A stretch of 64,000 bases of DNA from contig NC_063256.1 of the NCBI RefSeq assembly GCF_019578655.1, positions 32,474,342 through 32,538,341 of the forward strand, in the 5' to 3' direction. Positions 1 through 11,568 of this stretch are shown one piece after another. The notes under the pieces are model-generated. The model did no database searches. It saw nothing but the letters and a program-made list of their open reading frames with translations, and had not been told where the DNA came from. Position numbers and translations under genes: made by a program. The stretch comes from Ricinus communis (taxonomy: Eukaryota > Streptophyta > Magnoliopsida > Malpighiales > Euphorbiaceae). The stretch's first letter is position 1, and the number at the start of each line of letters is the position of its first letter.

Positions 1-1129
1 GATTAACCAAAGTAAATTTCTATGAAATTAATCCCTTGTGATTGTTTATGTTCTCAATAACATATCAGGTCATATTAATATAATTTTTATTTTGAAACCA
101 ACATATTAATAATAATTTTAATTATTAGATTTAAAATTAATAGTTGAAATTTTATTATTTAGTAAAATAATTATATATGGAATTTATATTTTGTTTTTGA
201 TACAATCCTAATTAAAATGATTCAATTAGAATTTTGTATAAGCATGAGATGGGGAGATCTCTGAAAAATAGGATTAATTGCAACAGAATCCTAATTTTTA
301 GTAATTCTTTTTTGACCAAGTAGATTCCTTTTTACAAGTAAGATTCCTAATTTAGTTACTCAGATGTGGAATATCACTAACAACACAGAAAGATCCAGCC
401 TGCAACCAACCAAAGAATCTTTTTTTTTATCACTACTCGTAATTACCAGACTCTTATCGTTAAGACCTCATTTGTTTTGGTGAAAAATATCTAATTTCTG
501 TAAGATATTTTTCAAATAAAGAATTATGTATTATTAATATTTTTGTTTTTAAAAACTTAATTATTATTTAATTACTATAAAGTTATATGAAACGTTATTT
601 GCTGATATTTAAAATAATATTAAATATCAGTTTATATTGAACAATATTTTTCGTCAAGGAAAAGAACATTATTTATACTTACTACAAAAACTTATATTTC
701 TTAGTTACAATCAAATATTGAAATATTGAATAACTTTTAAAATAATTTATATATATATATAATAATAATAATAATTTTATTTTTGAATTCAAATAATACA
801 ATCTTTAGAATTCATTAATTCTATTATTTATAATTATAATTTAAAATTCATAAAATTTTAATTAAAAATCCATGAACTTTGAAAATCTCTCAAAATTTAA
901 AAGAAGACTAATAGCTATAACACAGAACAAACAAGACCTTAAACAAATATTAATTTTTAATTCATTTAAGGAATCATTCTTGTTACCTAAAATTAAGAAT
1001 CTTCAGCAATTCGTTTCACAGTATAAATCCTCACCACCAACCAACCTCTACCAACCCTTAATTTCCCCACCCACCAATTATAGTGTAGTATTTTACAGCT
1101 CCCACAACTCCTTTCCCATCCCTCTCCCA
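1..1129 (+). promoter_or_regulatory. Upstream region and 5' leader of the AMT1 gene
   Basis: Very AT-rich DNA with no convincing gene. The last 100 bases or so before the AMT1 start are pyrimidine-rich (many CCT, CTC and ACC runs), as is usual for a plant 5' untranslated leader. An open frame runs in phase from an ATG at 872 into the transporter, but the 86 residues it would add are low-complexity and unlike AMT1 proteins, so I read this part as leader. A short (AT)n run lies near 750-760. I could not choose a TATA box among the many AT-rich candidates. Confidence 0.5.
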
Positions 1130-2590
1130 ATGGCGTCCCCTCTCGGTTGCTCCGCCGCAGATCTCCGCCCTCTCCTGGGCGGCGCAGCCAATGCTTCTGC
1201 TGCTGCGGAGTACATTTGCGGCCGTTTTGATGCCGTTTCTAATAAGTTTGTTGACACTACTTATGCGGTTGATAACACTTACCTTCTTTTCTCTACGTAC
1301 CTAGTTTTCGCCATGCAACTTGGTTTTGCCATGCTTTGTGCTGGTTCTGTACGAGCCAAAAACACCATGAATATCATGCTTACCAATGTCCTTGATGCTG
1401 CCACCGGTGGGCTTTTCTATTATATTTTTGGTTTTGCCTTTGCCTTTGGATCACCGTCAAATGGTTTCGTTGGTGGGCATTCTTTCGGCTTAAGTAAGTT
1501 CCCTTCACCATCTTTCGATTATGGGTATTTTTTGTATCAATGGGCTTTTGCTATAGCAGCAGCAGGAATTACCAGTGGATCAATAGCTGAGAGAACCCAG
1601 TTTGTTGCTTATTTATTATATTCATCTTTTCTAACTGGCTTGGTGTATCCTATTGTTGCACATTGGTTTTGGTCTGTTGACGGTTGGGCTAGTCCTGGTA
1701 GATCGGATAATCTTTTGTTTGGTTCTGGTGTTATTGATTTTGCTGGCTCTGGTGTCGTTCATTTAGTTGGTGCTATTGCTGGATTATGGGGTGCATTGAT
1801 TGAAGGCCCGCGCATTGGTAGGTTTGATTGTTCAGGCCGTGCTGTTGCTTTGAGAGGACATAGTGGGACTTTGGTTGTGTTGGGTACTTTCCTGTTATGG
1901 TTTGGTTGGTATGGATTCAATCCTGGTTCATTTATCAATATCTTAAAGGTTTATGATGGTAGCGGTTCATATTATGGACAATGGAGTGCTATTGGTAGGA
2001 CTGCTGTGACTACTACCCTAGCAGGTTGCACAGCTGCATTAACTACTCTTTTTGGTAAAAGATTGCTGGTGGGTCATTGGAATGTTACTGATGTTTGCAA
2101 TGGTTTGCTTGGTGGTTTTGCTGCCATTACTGGTGGTTGCTCAGTTGTTGATCCTTGGGCTGCTATTATTTGTGGATTTGTTGCTGCTTGGGTACTCATT
2201 GGATGCAACAAATTGGCTGAGAAACTCCATTACGATGATCCTCTAGAGGCAGCGCAGCTTCATGGGGGTTGTGGTGCTTGGGGAATTATATTCACTGCAT
2301 TGTTCGCTAAGGAGGCATATGTTAATGAGGTTTATCCTGGTCATCCAGGCAGACCATATGGATTGTTCATGGGAAGTGGTGCAAGATTGTTGGGTGCACA
2401 TATTGTACAGATTTTCGTGATAGTTGCTTGGGTTAGTGTGACTATGGGGACACTGTTTTTCATTCTGCATAAACTGAAGCTATTAAGGATTAGAGAAGAG
2501 GAGGAAATGGCAGGAATGGACCTGACTAGCCATGGTGGCCAAGCTTATGAATATGCAGTAGGAGAAAATGGTCAAAAGATTGTTGTTTGA
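1130..2590 (+). CDS. AMT1: AMT1-type high-affinity ammonium transporter, intronless, 486 aa
   Basis: Plasma-membrane ammonium transporter of the AMT/MEP/Rh family, which moves ammonium into root or leaf cells as a homotrimer. The start is the ATG opening [20 protein letters not shown], the usual AMT1 N-terminus; 486 residues fits the family (about 480-510). The frame is a chain of hydrophobic segments consistent with 11 transmembrane helices. Visible hallmarks are the signature block DFAGSGVVH (D203 to H211, the first pore histidine) and the second pore histidine H378 in LHGGCGAWG. The cytosolic tail keeps [16 protein letters not shown]466 matches the conserved threonine whose phosphorylation shuts AMT1 trimers (family knowledge). 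No intron or break is seen, as is typical of AMT1 genes. A possible AATAAA poly(A) signal lies at 2717. The AMT1 subclass cannot be fixed by eye. Confidence 0.97.
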   Translation: MASPLGCSAADLRPLLGGAANASAAAEYICGRFDAVSNKFVDTTYAVDNTYLLFSTYLVFAMQLGFAMLCAGSVRAKNTMNIMLTNVLDAATGGLFYYIFGFAFAFGSPSNGFVGGHSFGLSKFPSPSFDYGYFLYQWAFAIAAAGITSGSIAERTQFVAYLLYSSFLTGLVYPIVAHWFWSVDGWASPGRSDNLLFGSGVIDFAGSGVVHLVGAIAGLWGALIEGPRIGRFDCSGRAVALRGHSGTLVVLGTFLLWFGWYGFNPGSFINILKVYDGSGSYYGQWSAIGRTAVTTTLAGCTAALTTLFGKRLLVGHWNVTDVCNGLLGGFAAITGGCSVVDPWAAIICGFVAAWVLIGCNKLAEKLHYDDPLEAAQLHGGCGAWGIIFTALFAKEAYVNEVYPGHPGRPYGLFMGSGARLLGAHIVQIFVIVAWVSVTMGTLFFILHKLKLLRIREEEEMAGMDLTSHGGQAYEYAVGENGQKIVV

Positions 2591-3299
2591 TAAGTAAGAT
2601 AGATTTTAGCATAGGGAGATCCATGTTTTAGTGCATTGAGTTATGGTGTTATTGATTTATTATTTAGTTACCAATTGAGCGGGAGAGGCCCTTTTATTTA
2701 GTAGCTGACTCACCTGAATAAAATCATTGAGCTCCTTAGTGTATGAATGAGATGATATGAGTTGAGCTAGATATGCACATATGGTTTTTAGACTTGCTGT
2801 TCTTCATTTCTTGATACATTTATATATATAAAGCTTTCAGGTAGATTTCTGAATAAGAAAGTAACATTCGCTTGGCCTTTTTCTTTTCCTTTTTTTTTTT
2901 TTTTTCTTTTATATTAGCATTAGAAGGGAGTTCTAACACTGAGGATGTTGGGTTGCACCAATAAAATACTCTGGGTTACTGAGCTTCATCTGTTTTCTTG
3001 CTATCGAAAAAGATTTCTCACTAAGCAATGTGAGATGGAGGATTTTGCAGAACTGAAAGCGTCTTTTGTGGTGTTGATGGTGAAAACATTAGGCTGTGTT
3101 TCTTGTACTCACATCAGTAGACATTTTCTTCTATGGTTTGAAGGATTCCATGTTAGCAAGGTTATCCAATAACAGAACTACAGAATAAAGAGAGTGGCTT
3201 AGCGATGAAGTAAGCTTCAAGTGTATTATTGTACAAATTTTAGCTTGAAATCCAGTTCTTCATGCTGACTTAATTTAGTTTGGGACTGAAATAACAGCT
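2591..3299. other. AMT1 3' region and spacer
   Basis: It contains the probable 3' untranslated region of AMT1, with AATAAA at 2717-2722, then a T-rich tract at 2880-2910. Short open frames here show no recognisable domain. I see no gene before the plastid-like segment that starts near 3300. Confidence 0.5.
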
Positions 3300-3663
3300 G
3301 GCAACTGCAAGAAGCTTAATAATACACCACTTCTGCGAATAGCTCTTAATGCTGTATTTCGCCCGAGACCAGGACCTTTTATCATGACTTCTGTCTGTTG
3401 CATAGTTTGATCCACTACTATTCGAATAGCATTTCCCGTTGCGGTTTGAACTGTAAATGGCATTCCTCTTCTTGTGCCCTTGAATCCATAAGTGCTGGCG
3501 AAGAACTAAGAAATCACTCGACCCTGTATATCTATAACTGTCACAATAGTATTGTTGAAACTTGCTTGAACATGAATAACTCCTTTGGTATTTTATGCCC
3601 GCACTTATGTGTACTAATACGTTCATTCCTCTGTGAATCAATTCTTGGTAAAGATTTTGTCTT
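3300..3663 (-). pseudogene. rps11: Plastid rps11-like pseudogene (nuclear plastid DNA, NUPT)
   Basis: Read on the minus strand, this matches plastid ribosomal protein S11. An N-terminal part (KSLPRIDSQRNERIS...) leads into KGVIHVQASFNNTIVTVID, then [30 protein letters not shown] and [15 protein letters not shown]. It is broken. Near 3584 one base is missing in the A-run of the IPK-KG codons, which shifts the frame. An in-frame TAG lies at 3506-3508 where plastid S11 has tryptophan. The C-terminal DVTPMPHNGCRPPKKRRV-like tail is absent. No ATG with a leader is seen. Plant S11 is normally plastid-encoded, so an old transfer of plastid DNA is the simplest reading. The many amino-acid differences indicate age rather than a recent insertion. 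Confidence 0.88.
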
Positions 3664-3700
3664 ATTTTATTATCTCATAAATATAAATCAAGGGTCTATG

Positions 3701-3733
3701 AATATATCCATTTCATGGATCTATGGATATATT
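3701..3733. repeat. Short perfect inverted repeat (hairpin)
   Basis: An 11-base arm AATATATCCAT at 3701-3711 is followed, after an 11-base loop, by its exact reverse complement ATGGATATATT at 3723-3733. It lies just beyond the 5' end of the rps11-like pseudogene. No function is apparent. Confidence 0.6.
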
Positions 3734-4664
3734 CGTTTCATGTCAAAATAGATTTTTTATTTATTTATATATATATTTTTTTGTACATTAGATCCTTTAG
3801 AGTTCCGCTTAACAAAATTATCATTGTCTTTGTTTATGTCTCGAGTTAAAGCAAATTAAACAGAAATATCAAACAAATGTATTAAAATATTATTGTCTAC
3901 CATGTATTATTTGTCAAATTAAGTGTTATATACCAAACGATATACTAACTAAATATATACTAAATTAAAATGAATATAAAAATATATGAAATTGGAAATT
4001 AAAAATAAAATAGATACCAATAATTAATTTCAGTACTAATCTAAATATGTAAAAAATATATATATTAAAATATTAAAATTCACACCAAAATATAAATCAA
4101 ATATCAGAAATTAGTTTTGACAAATTAATTTCTATAACTGGTTAAGTATATCAAAATATTACTATTGAATACTAAATATATTATCATACATATGCTAAAT
4201 AGAATAATTTAATATTATAAAATTTCAGAAAATATATATACAAAATATATTATTTTGTTGATATGTCGTCAGAAGATATCATTAAATATGGTGATTTTAT
4301 CTGTGTAGATTTTATTTTTTAAGCACAATTTCTATTGAATTGAAAGAAACTTTAATTAAGTTGGTAATGCAAAATATAATAAAAAAATATCAAATTTAAT
4401 TAAGTTAATAAATAAATAAAATTTTGCCGTTTCAATTATAAAAAAATCACAATAAACTTATATTTTAATATTAAATATTATTTAATTTATTAAATATTAA
4501 AAATAACTGTCCACTATATAAATCAATTTCAATTTAGAATCGGCCTATTAGTTTATATATGTACACATTCTAAACTTACTTGAAAGATAAATAATTTATA
4601 TAATATATATAGTTAGTTAAGATTTTCTTTTAAAAGAAAACGGTACTTCATTAAATCAAAATAT
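3734..4664. other. AT-rich spacer, no gene seen
   Basis: Extremely AT-rich, with no reading frame of note, no clear inverted repeat and no LTR-like ends. I see nothing that can be named. Confidence 0.5.
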
Positions 4665-5245
4665 GAACATCCGGATTGAGCACTGACTCTATAAATATAG
4701 GAGTTTCGTGCCAGAAACTAGGGCTAGTATGAGAGAACGAGACTCTTGCAAAGCAATGAGCAGCACCACTAGCTTGCCTACGCATCTAGAATAAAGAAAA
4801 ACCAATTCCTTAGTTAAACAAAGAAATACAATCTTTAACTAAAAAACTAAACTTCAACTGATTCAGATTATAAACCGAAAAAGCTTTGAAAACTGTAAGT
4901 GCATCTGTCTTAAAGATGATGTTGTTTAGTTGTATTGACAGAATCCAAGATAGAGCTTCTTTAAAAGCTATTGCTTCAGATTCCTCAGAGTGAAACACGT
5001 CATCGATGATCTTATAATAGCCCTAGAGAAATCTGCCTCTTTCATTTCGAATGACTATACCAACTCTTCTTGTATTAGTCTGAGTAAAGGTGGCGGCATC
5101 AAAATTGTACTTGAGATGGCCAATAGGTGGCATCTGCCATTTTAATTGAGGTGGAAGAGGAGATTGATGGACTGTTCTAGTTTGTTTTGTAGCTTGTGCC
5201 TGGGTCCAAGCTTGAAGAAAATCTTTGCATTCCTCTGGTTTGAGA
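4665..5245 (-). pseudogene. RNase H-like (RVT_3 type) domain remnant of a non-LTR retroelement
   Basis: On the minus strand a discontinuous frame reads KYNFDAATFTQTNTRRVGIVIRN, then SEESEAIAFKEALSWIL and NNIIFKTDALTVFKAF, then FLVKDCISLFN and RQASGAAHCFARVS. This is the order of the plant RNase H-like domain found at the end of many LINE polyproteins: first Asp in the FDA block, Glu in the AEA-like block, second Asp in the D-A-L block, and the closing arginine/histidine region. Stop codons interrupt it (after RGRFL and after SLFN), and no reverse transcriptase is visible upstream. It could also be a stand-alone RNase H-like gene copy, but the stops make it a pseudogene either way. Confidence 0.75.
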
Positions 5246-6463
5246 TACTAGTTCAAAAAATAAAAAAAGTTCAGGTACTATTATGAAAAAGAATTATTGC
5301 ATCTTTAAATTGTTAAAAGAAATAAGTTAAACTATTTTTGAGACGCACCATTTTCCGTTAGGCTCTTAACGGCCGTTGTGCACACACGTGTATCCGTACA
5401 CCCAAGTAACCTGTCATTCCTTTGAAAAATTGGTATTCTAGAATCTTATAGAATAGTTCTTAATTATTATTGGTTATTAAATGGTCATCCAGCTGTTTAT
5501 TTTTTATAGTTACAAATTTTCTTAATTATACACTTATATTCAATTAATTCTATTTTTATTTTTAAAGAAATTTTCTTATGAATATTGTTACAATTACACT
5601 GATCTTTTGTATATAAACTTTAATATTTTCAATGAGATTTTCATATGAAATATTATTTTTATGAGATTTTTATTATAAAAATGCAGAAAAATTTATATAA
5701 TAAATAGTATTTTAATTTGTTTTTGTTTTGTATTCTTAAGTCTAATATTAAATTAATCCGCACTTATACACTTAGCCTGGTAGTAATTACATATCTCAAT
5801 TTAAATTAAATCTCAAATTTGAATTTATCTTTCTTCATTTATAAATAAAAAATTAAAATAATCTATTATTAGTAAACTAACTGGATAAACAATTAATAAA
5901 TATATTTTCAGATTTATAAAAATAATATCACAATTTATTTTTTATTTTTTATCCATCTAATTTAGCATATAATATTTTTATCGAATTATCTTTTGAAATA
6001 AAATATTATAATAATTTTATACATGTCGAAATAATAAAAAATAAATAATATCTTTTACGTATTTGTTCAGTTCGCCGATTTTTTTTAAAAATATTAAAAA
6101 ATATTTTTTTCTCTCAATAATAATAACAACAAAAATTCTTTTCTGGTGAATTGATGAAATATTTTTATATTTTCATTTAAATAAATATTATAAGAATTAT
6201 TATTTATATTTTTGCCTTTTTAATATTTTAATACCAAAACATAATATCTTTATACTAAAATAAAATAAACTACCACACACACACACTAAATTTTAGTTAT
6301 AATTTTCTTATTTTCTATTTTTAGATCAAATACTCTTGAGATTCTAAAGCGAAATATAAATACAAAATTTGAATAAGATAACTTTTTCTTAAAAGGAATA
6401 CTATAAACAAATTTTAATAAAAGAAGAATATAAAAAAACATATGTACTACTTTTATACTTAAT
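5246..6463. other. AT-rich spacer, no gene seen
   Basis: No coding frame or recognisable element. A small (AC)n run occurs near 6265-6285. The stretch ends at the target duplication of the solo LTR. Confidence 0.5.
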
Positions 6464-6468
6464 CTATA

Positions 6469-9442
6469 TGTAATACCCGGAATTTTTTCTTTAATAAAGA
6501 TAATATTAATAATAATTAATTAATGAATTTTTATTTAAGTTAATTTTAGCTTTATTTTTATTTGATTTAATTTGAAATGATTTAATGGAAATTTTAATAT
6601 TAGTTAATTGAATGAATTATTTTTCTATACCCAATTAGTTTGAAATTTTAAGAATTAATTAAGTAAATTATTTGAAGGGTAAATTATATTTTTGGTTATT
6701 CTAATTTTTTTCAAAATGTATATTTATATAAATAAAATTATATATATTAGAAAATTATGGTAGAAATTGTAAAGGATGTTTATAAAAGAATTTTGGAGAA
6801 ATTGGTATTTTAATTAACTAGTGGTATTAAATTTTAAGTTGGAAAATAATTAGCAAATTGGTTATTTAATTTAATTGTGTGTTAGGACTAAATTGGAAAT
6901 TTATTTTGGAATAAGGATTAAAAGGATAATTTTATTTTTATGGGGTTAATGGAAATTTGTGAGTTTAGTATTTTTGTAAATAAATATGTCGGTCAGGGGT
7001 ATTTATGTAATTTTGTATCTTCAATAATTCTAATTTGGCCCAAATTAATTAGTTAAGAGCTTAATTGAAAGGATAAAGGAAAGTTTAGGGGTTAAATTGG
7101 AATTCTGCAGGATGAAATTGTAAGTAATTAAAAAAGTTGAGGGACCAAATTGTAATAAGAAAAAGTTCAGAGGTCAATTGTCGATATAGAAGAAAGGAAA
7201 GAAGAGAGTGTCGGGGAGAGAGAAGAAGTCAGGGGGAAGAAGAGGGAGGCTCGCTGCCGTCCGTGACAGCTGGTGTTCCACATCACTTTAGGCCTCGGCG
7301 GTGGCCGGCCGGCCAGCGATGGAGATGGTGGCGGTAACCAGCAGCGGCGGCGGAATCGCAAAGAGAGAGGTAGCGGCTTCCGAGCGTCGTTCCAGCCATT
7401 TCCGGCTGCCTTTCCGGCCGATCTCGATGGCGATCAGCTCCCCTTGGAGAGAGCTTCCTTTTGGCGGTGGCGGAGTCAGTTTTGGTGGCCGGAGGAGGGA
7501 GTTCCGGCGAAGTGGTGGCAGCCATTTTTTTCAGCTTTTTCGGTAAGCTCCGACGGAGGATGGACGATCGAAGGACATATCCCGACTCTCCTCAGCTCAA
7601 GCTTCGTAATGGCACCGGTTTCGTAGTGATCGGGCTTCGTTTGTAGATCGACGGCCGAGATCGTCTGCAAATCTCTCCGGATGATCGGGTGTCAGATTGA
7701 AAAATCAGAAGCGGGAATCGTCATCAGCGCGTCGTTTTGAGTCCAATGGTGTGTTCGGATTGTCGATCAGACTCCGGCGACTGGAGGCGAGTCGACCGAG
7801 CGATCGAGCGTCTCGGTAATTTTTCTCTGGCCTGTAATTTTAGAAATTCTTGGTTTATTTGCATGTCTATTGGTTTATATTGAACATTTGATGATATTTG
7901 TGAGTCAAAAATAATTGTCTGTCAGTTTACATGCCCCGTGTTTTGTGCTGTGTAGCGGAGTCGGGAAAATAGTGAAGTTTAGGGACCCGACTCCCGTTGT
8001 TTAAATTGTTGGTTATTTGAAGTGTTTTTCTAGCAGGTCCTGGACCCGTTTTACGGGGGGTAAATGTGTGTGTTGTAGGGGAGGTTCTGCCAAATTTTCG
8101 GTAGAATTTACCGAGTCGAGATTCTTAGACAGTCAGTCCTAGGAATCTAGACCTAGGGTTAATTGTAATTGTTTAGCATAATTGATAAATTGTTTTCCGT
8201 GATTAGATGATCTGTCTGTTCGGCTCGCTCCAACTGAGGCACCAGAGCAGAGCTAGAAGGTCGCCCAAATCTGTGAGTTAAAGTCATCTAATCATTGCAC
8301 TATTGCTAAATTTGATTTTAATATGCTATTTTAGAATTTATGCTTAATATGAATATTAGTATCGCAATATAAATGATTTCACTTGATTATTAATTATTGA
8401 AAGTAATATAAATATTATTATTAGTAATGTTATAATAATACAAACGTTATTATTTTTCCTCACGAATTGCACGTTGCTTTACCCTAAATCTTTAATCTTT
8501 ACTTCGATATGTGTTGAATGATTTCATTGGACAATGATATTTATTAAATATGATGATTGCGTTTTGGGAAATGTAGCTTTTCGTAGAACATGCCACCTGG
8601 TGGGTTACATCAGGACCGCGTGCGCACCGGTAATGATCATAGACATAAGATTATTATGGATTTGTTTGCCCTAATCGAGCATTTCTCTCTGGGCCGAGTT
8701 CAGTTGTTTGCCGGAATTAAGGTCCCTGATTGAGCAACGCTCTCTGGGCGCAGACTTATTTAGAATTCAAGTGTTCAGACTGGAGGTAAGGACCCTGATC
8801 GAGCTTGCTCTTTAGGCGCCAGACCTGTTGGATTAAGAGAGCCAAAAAGGCTACTAGAATTTGGGGTTAGGGTTCTACTGAGCCACTCGTCTCGTAAAAG
8901 TAAAAATATATTTTTATTTATTTATTTATTTTTCTATTATGGTATGATGATATTATGATTTGTGTTTATGTTCAGGATTCGATATACTGATTCGAATAAT
9001 TAATATTTTCTGTGAAGACTGCAATAGTCTTTAGATTATTTGATTTTAACTCACTCTCGAGACTGACAGTCTCAATTCATTTTTTTTTTCAGATGCGTGA
9101 CTGTTAGTCTTTCCGCGACTCTTATTCAGTAACCCGACTCCTTCATCATCGGGTGATGTATTTAATTTGGTATGTAAGTTGGTAAATCTTAGATTCTCCG
9201 CAATAGTAATAGTAGAGGTATCAGTGGTAAATTTTCTGTAGTTTCGGGTCTCGCCTAATTCTTCTGGCAGACCGATTCAATTGTGTAAGATTTAATGTTA
9301 AGATAATTTGTGGCTTTAATAATATTAATTTGAGATGAGATTTGATTGAGTTAGTGGGTGTCAGGCTTACTACGGGATTCGGTGGCGTTACGCCTATCCA
9401 TTCCCTAGTGCCGGTCACGGGCCCTTGGGTGGGGTCGTGACA
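6469..9442 (+). mobile_element. Solo LTR of a large-LTR Ty3/Gypsy-type retrotransposon, 2974 bp
   Basis: The block begins TGTAATACCCGG and ends GGGTCGTGACA, giving TG...CA termini whose first bases mirror each other (TGT...ACA). It sits between exact CTATA duplications. No gag or pol reading frame and no second LTR are present, so it is what remains after recombination between two LTRs. Composition is uneven: the flanks are AT-rich, while 7190-7830 is GC-rich with many CG dinucleotides. Long overlapping open frames there look like by-products of composition, not genes. Near 8669-8830 a degenerate motif of the form CCCTGATYGAGC...CTCTNTGGGCG occurs three times. LTR length and termini resemble plant chromovirus (Tekay/Del-like) LTRs; that family assignment is inference. 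Confidence 0.85.
8665..8835 (+). repeat. Three degenerate repeats inside the solo LTR
   Basis: Three units share a core of CCCT(A/G)AT(C/T)GAGC followed by a CTCTCTGGGC-like stretch, starting near 8669, 8724 and 8793. The spacing is irregular, roughly 55-70 bases. They may be old tandem duplications in the LTR promoter or transcribed region. Confidence 0.55.
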
Positions 9443-9447
9443 CTATA

Positions 9448-10922
9448 GATGATTGGTCTACTAGATTTTTTATCAATTTATCAAAAGATTATTCACTTTT
9501 GTATTTGATTTAGGCTGTTTTTTTGCAGTTAAACTATCTTTTTGTAATTCTTAGGATTTTGTATTATTAAAAAATTGCCCTTTTAATATCTATTTATACA
9601 TACTAATTTTATAAATAATATGTTTTATGTATATAAATTATTATTATATAATTTTTGTAATATAAAATATTGATAAATTAATATATATAATAATATATAA
9701 ACACATTTAGTTATTTTACGAGTATTCTTATTTTAACTTTTTAGTAAGATTATAAATTTAATGGACAATTTAATTTCAAACACGTAAGTGTTATATAAGT
9801 TATTAAATATTTAATTTCTTTTACTTTACTTTGATTAATTGGCCTATGGCCAATACTAAGTTCTAAACATTTGTTTTATTGAACTATATTTTTATTTAAT
9901 TTATAAAAAATATTTTATTCTATTTGAGAAATTGTTTTTATTTATTTTTTTAGGATAATGTAACTCTGCTATTTCAATAGTTCTTTATGAGATAAAATCA
10001 TTTATTGATAAGTAAAGAAATATAAAAAGAAGTATAATATTTTAGATTTTAATTTCACAGTACAATAATAATATAATTATACTTAAATAATAATAATAAA
10101 TTATCTTTTGTAAAAATAACAATAAAAAATCTAAAAAGAGTTGAGTTTTAGATTTTTATAATAAAAAGAACAAGAAATTATTTTATAATATGAAATAGTT
10201 AATAATATTAAAAAATTTAAATAATATTCTTTTATGCTTGACATGTTGTCTTAATTCACTAATAATAAAGTAAGAATGAGTTTCTCCTTTTCTATTCTTA
10301 GGAAGTCTAAGTAACTATAGACTAAACAATAAGAAATAATTATCCTCCTGCACTCATTATAAAAATAAAAATTTATATGGTATAAATAGTAAAATTGAGT
10401 TCTTTAAATTAAAAATATCTTTAAATTTTTATCTATATGATATATATAGAGTTATTCAATTTTATTTGATTCAATATATTTACAATAAAATTCTATTTTA
10501 TATATATAAGCACTTTGATGTATATTTAGTTTAGTATATTGAGAAAAATATCAACCACTCGAAATAACTCAATTACAAATATACCTATTAATAAAGTATT
10601 ATAATAATGAATACATAAATTAATATTATCAATAAAATTCAATTAAAAGTATCTTACTTTTTTTTTCTGAAATCTTATTTTTAATTTTTGCTCAGATTTA
10701 TATTAAGCTAATTTGAAATCTTCCAAAGGTAATATATATATAAAATAATGATAAGACTAGGATTGAATTATATTAATCACTAATTAACTCAATTAAAATT
10801 AGAAACGTATTAAACTAAATTAATTACATATGGAATTATGATAGAATTAAATTAATTTTTTTATTAATTCAAAGAATATTTTAGTCTATTCAAAAATATC
10901 TCTTTTCTATTTTGTTTTATAT
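9448..10922. other. AT-rich spacer, no gene seen
   Basis: AT-rich throughout, with no coding frame and no element ends that I can identify. It runs up to the target duplication of the next element. Confidence 0.5.
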
Positions 10923-10927
10923 ATATT

Positions 10928-11568
10928 TGTTGGTTGTAAATTGGTTGCAGGCTGCCACGTGTGTGATACATGAATCATCATGAATTGATTACTCTTCTGA
11001 CTTCTTCTCAAAATAATTATGGGTATTTAAACGCCTTTCAGCCACAATTTGTTTAAATACTCTACCAAAATGATTATAAATGACGATAAATATAAATGTA
11101 AGATATTAGAATAATATTGCTTGAAAGTTTCAAAGTATAAATAAAGCTTGAGTGCAAAAGTAAATACAAAAAGAATATTCTTTTGAATTTGTCAATTTTT
11201 GTATATATCGTTGATTGTGTCCCCTTGTCTATCTATTTTCTCTTTCTATTCCTTGCCTTTCCATAACCACCATATAGCATAACCTTATTTCTACTTGAAG
11301 TGAACAACTACTAGCACGAGTATCATGAGGCAAAAACTCTGAATAACTATTATAGAGGGAGCTTCAAATAACTTCCTATTTAAATATCCATTTCCCTTCT
11401 TGATATTACAAAATAACTCCTAATCGTCGTGATAATTAAATTACTAAAATAATTATTTTAATTAGATATTTTAATCAATAACTTTTATAAACTGCACTTA
11501 ATTTTGGATTAAGCTTTATTCTAAGCTTAATTTTTTATTTATTGTAATAAAAAATTACAATATAAATA
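10928..11568 (-). repeat. 3' LTR of the Gypsy element
   Basis: In plus orientation it starts TGTTGGTTGTAAATTGG and ends near TATAAATA, where the partner LTR ends TATAAACA. Shared blocks with 19701-20287 include GCCACGTGTGTG-like, AACGCCTTTCA and CACCATATAGCA segments. It is the lower-coordinate copy and therefore the 3' LTR of the minus-strand element. Confidence 0.8.

Larger units (their letters stand above)
6464..9447. repeat. 5-bp target-site duplication CTATA flanking the solo LTR
   Basis: CTATA at 6464-6468 directly precedes the element and CTATA at 9443-9447 directly follows it. This is an exact five-base copy, the usual length for LTR retrotransposon integration. Confidence 0.85.

Noticed and set aside
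872..1129. In-frame ATG at 872 that would add 86 residues to the AMT1 transporter
   Set aside because: The added residues are low-complexity and unlike AMT1 N-termini, while the ATG at 1130 opens the standard MASPLGC... start. The absence of a stop upstream looks accidental.
2945..3172. 75-codon plus-strand frame behind AMT1
   Set aside because: No domain, no conserved look, and it sits in probable 3' untranslated or spacer DNA.
3300..3663. A functional nuclear S11 ribosomal protein gene
   Set aside because: A frameshift, an internal stop, a missing C-terminus and no start or transit peptide make it a pseudogene.
7137..7670. Several overlapping open frames of 60-117 codons in the GC-rich zone
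   Set aside because: They lie on both strands and several frames at once inside the solo LTR and have no domain. GC-rich composition explains them.
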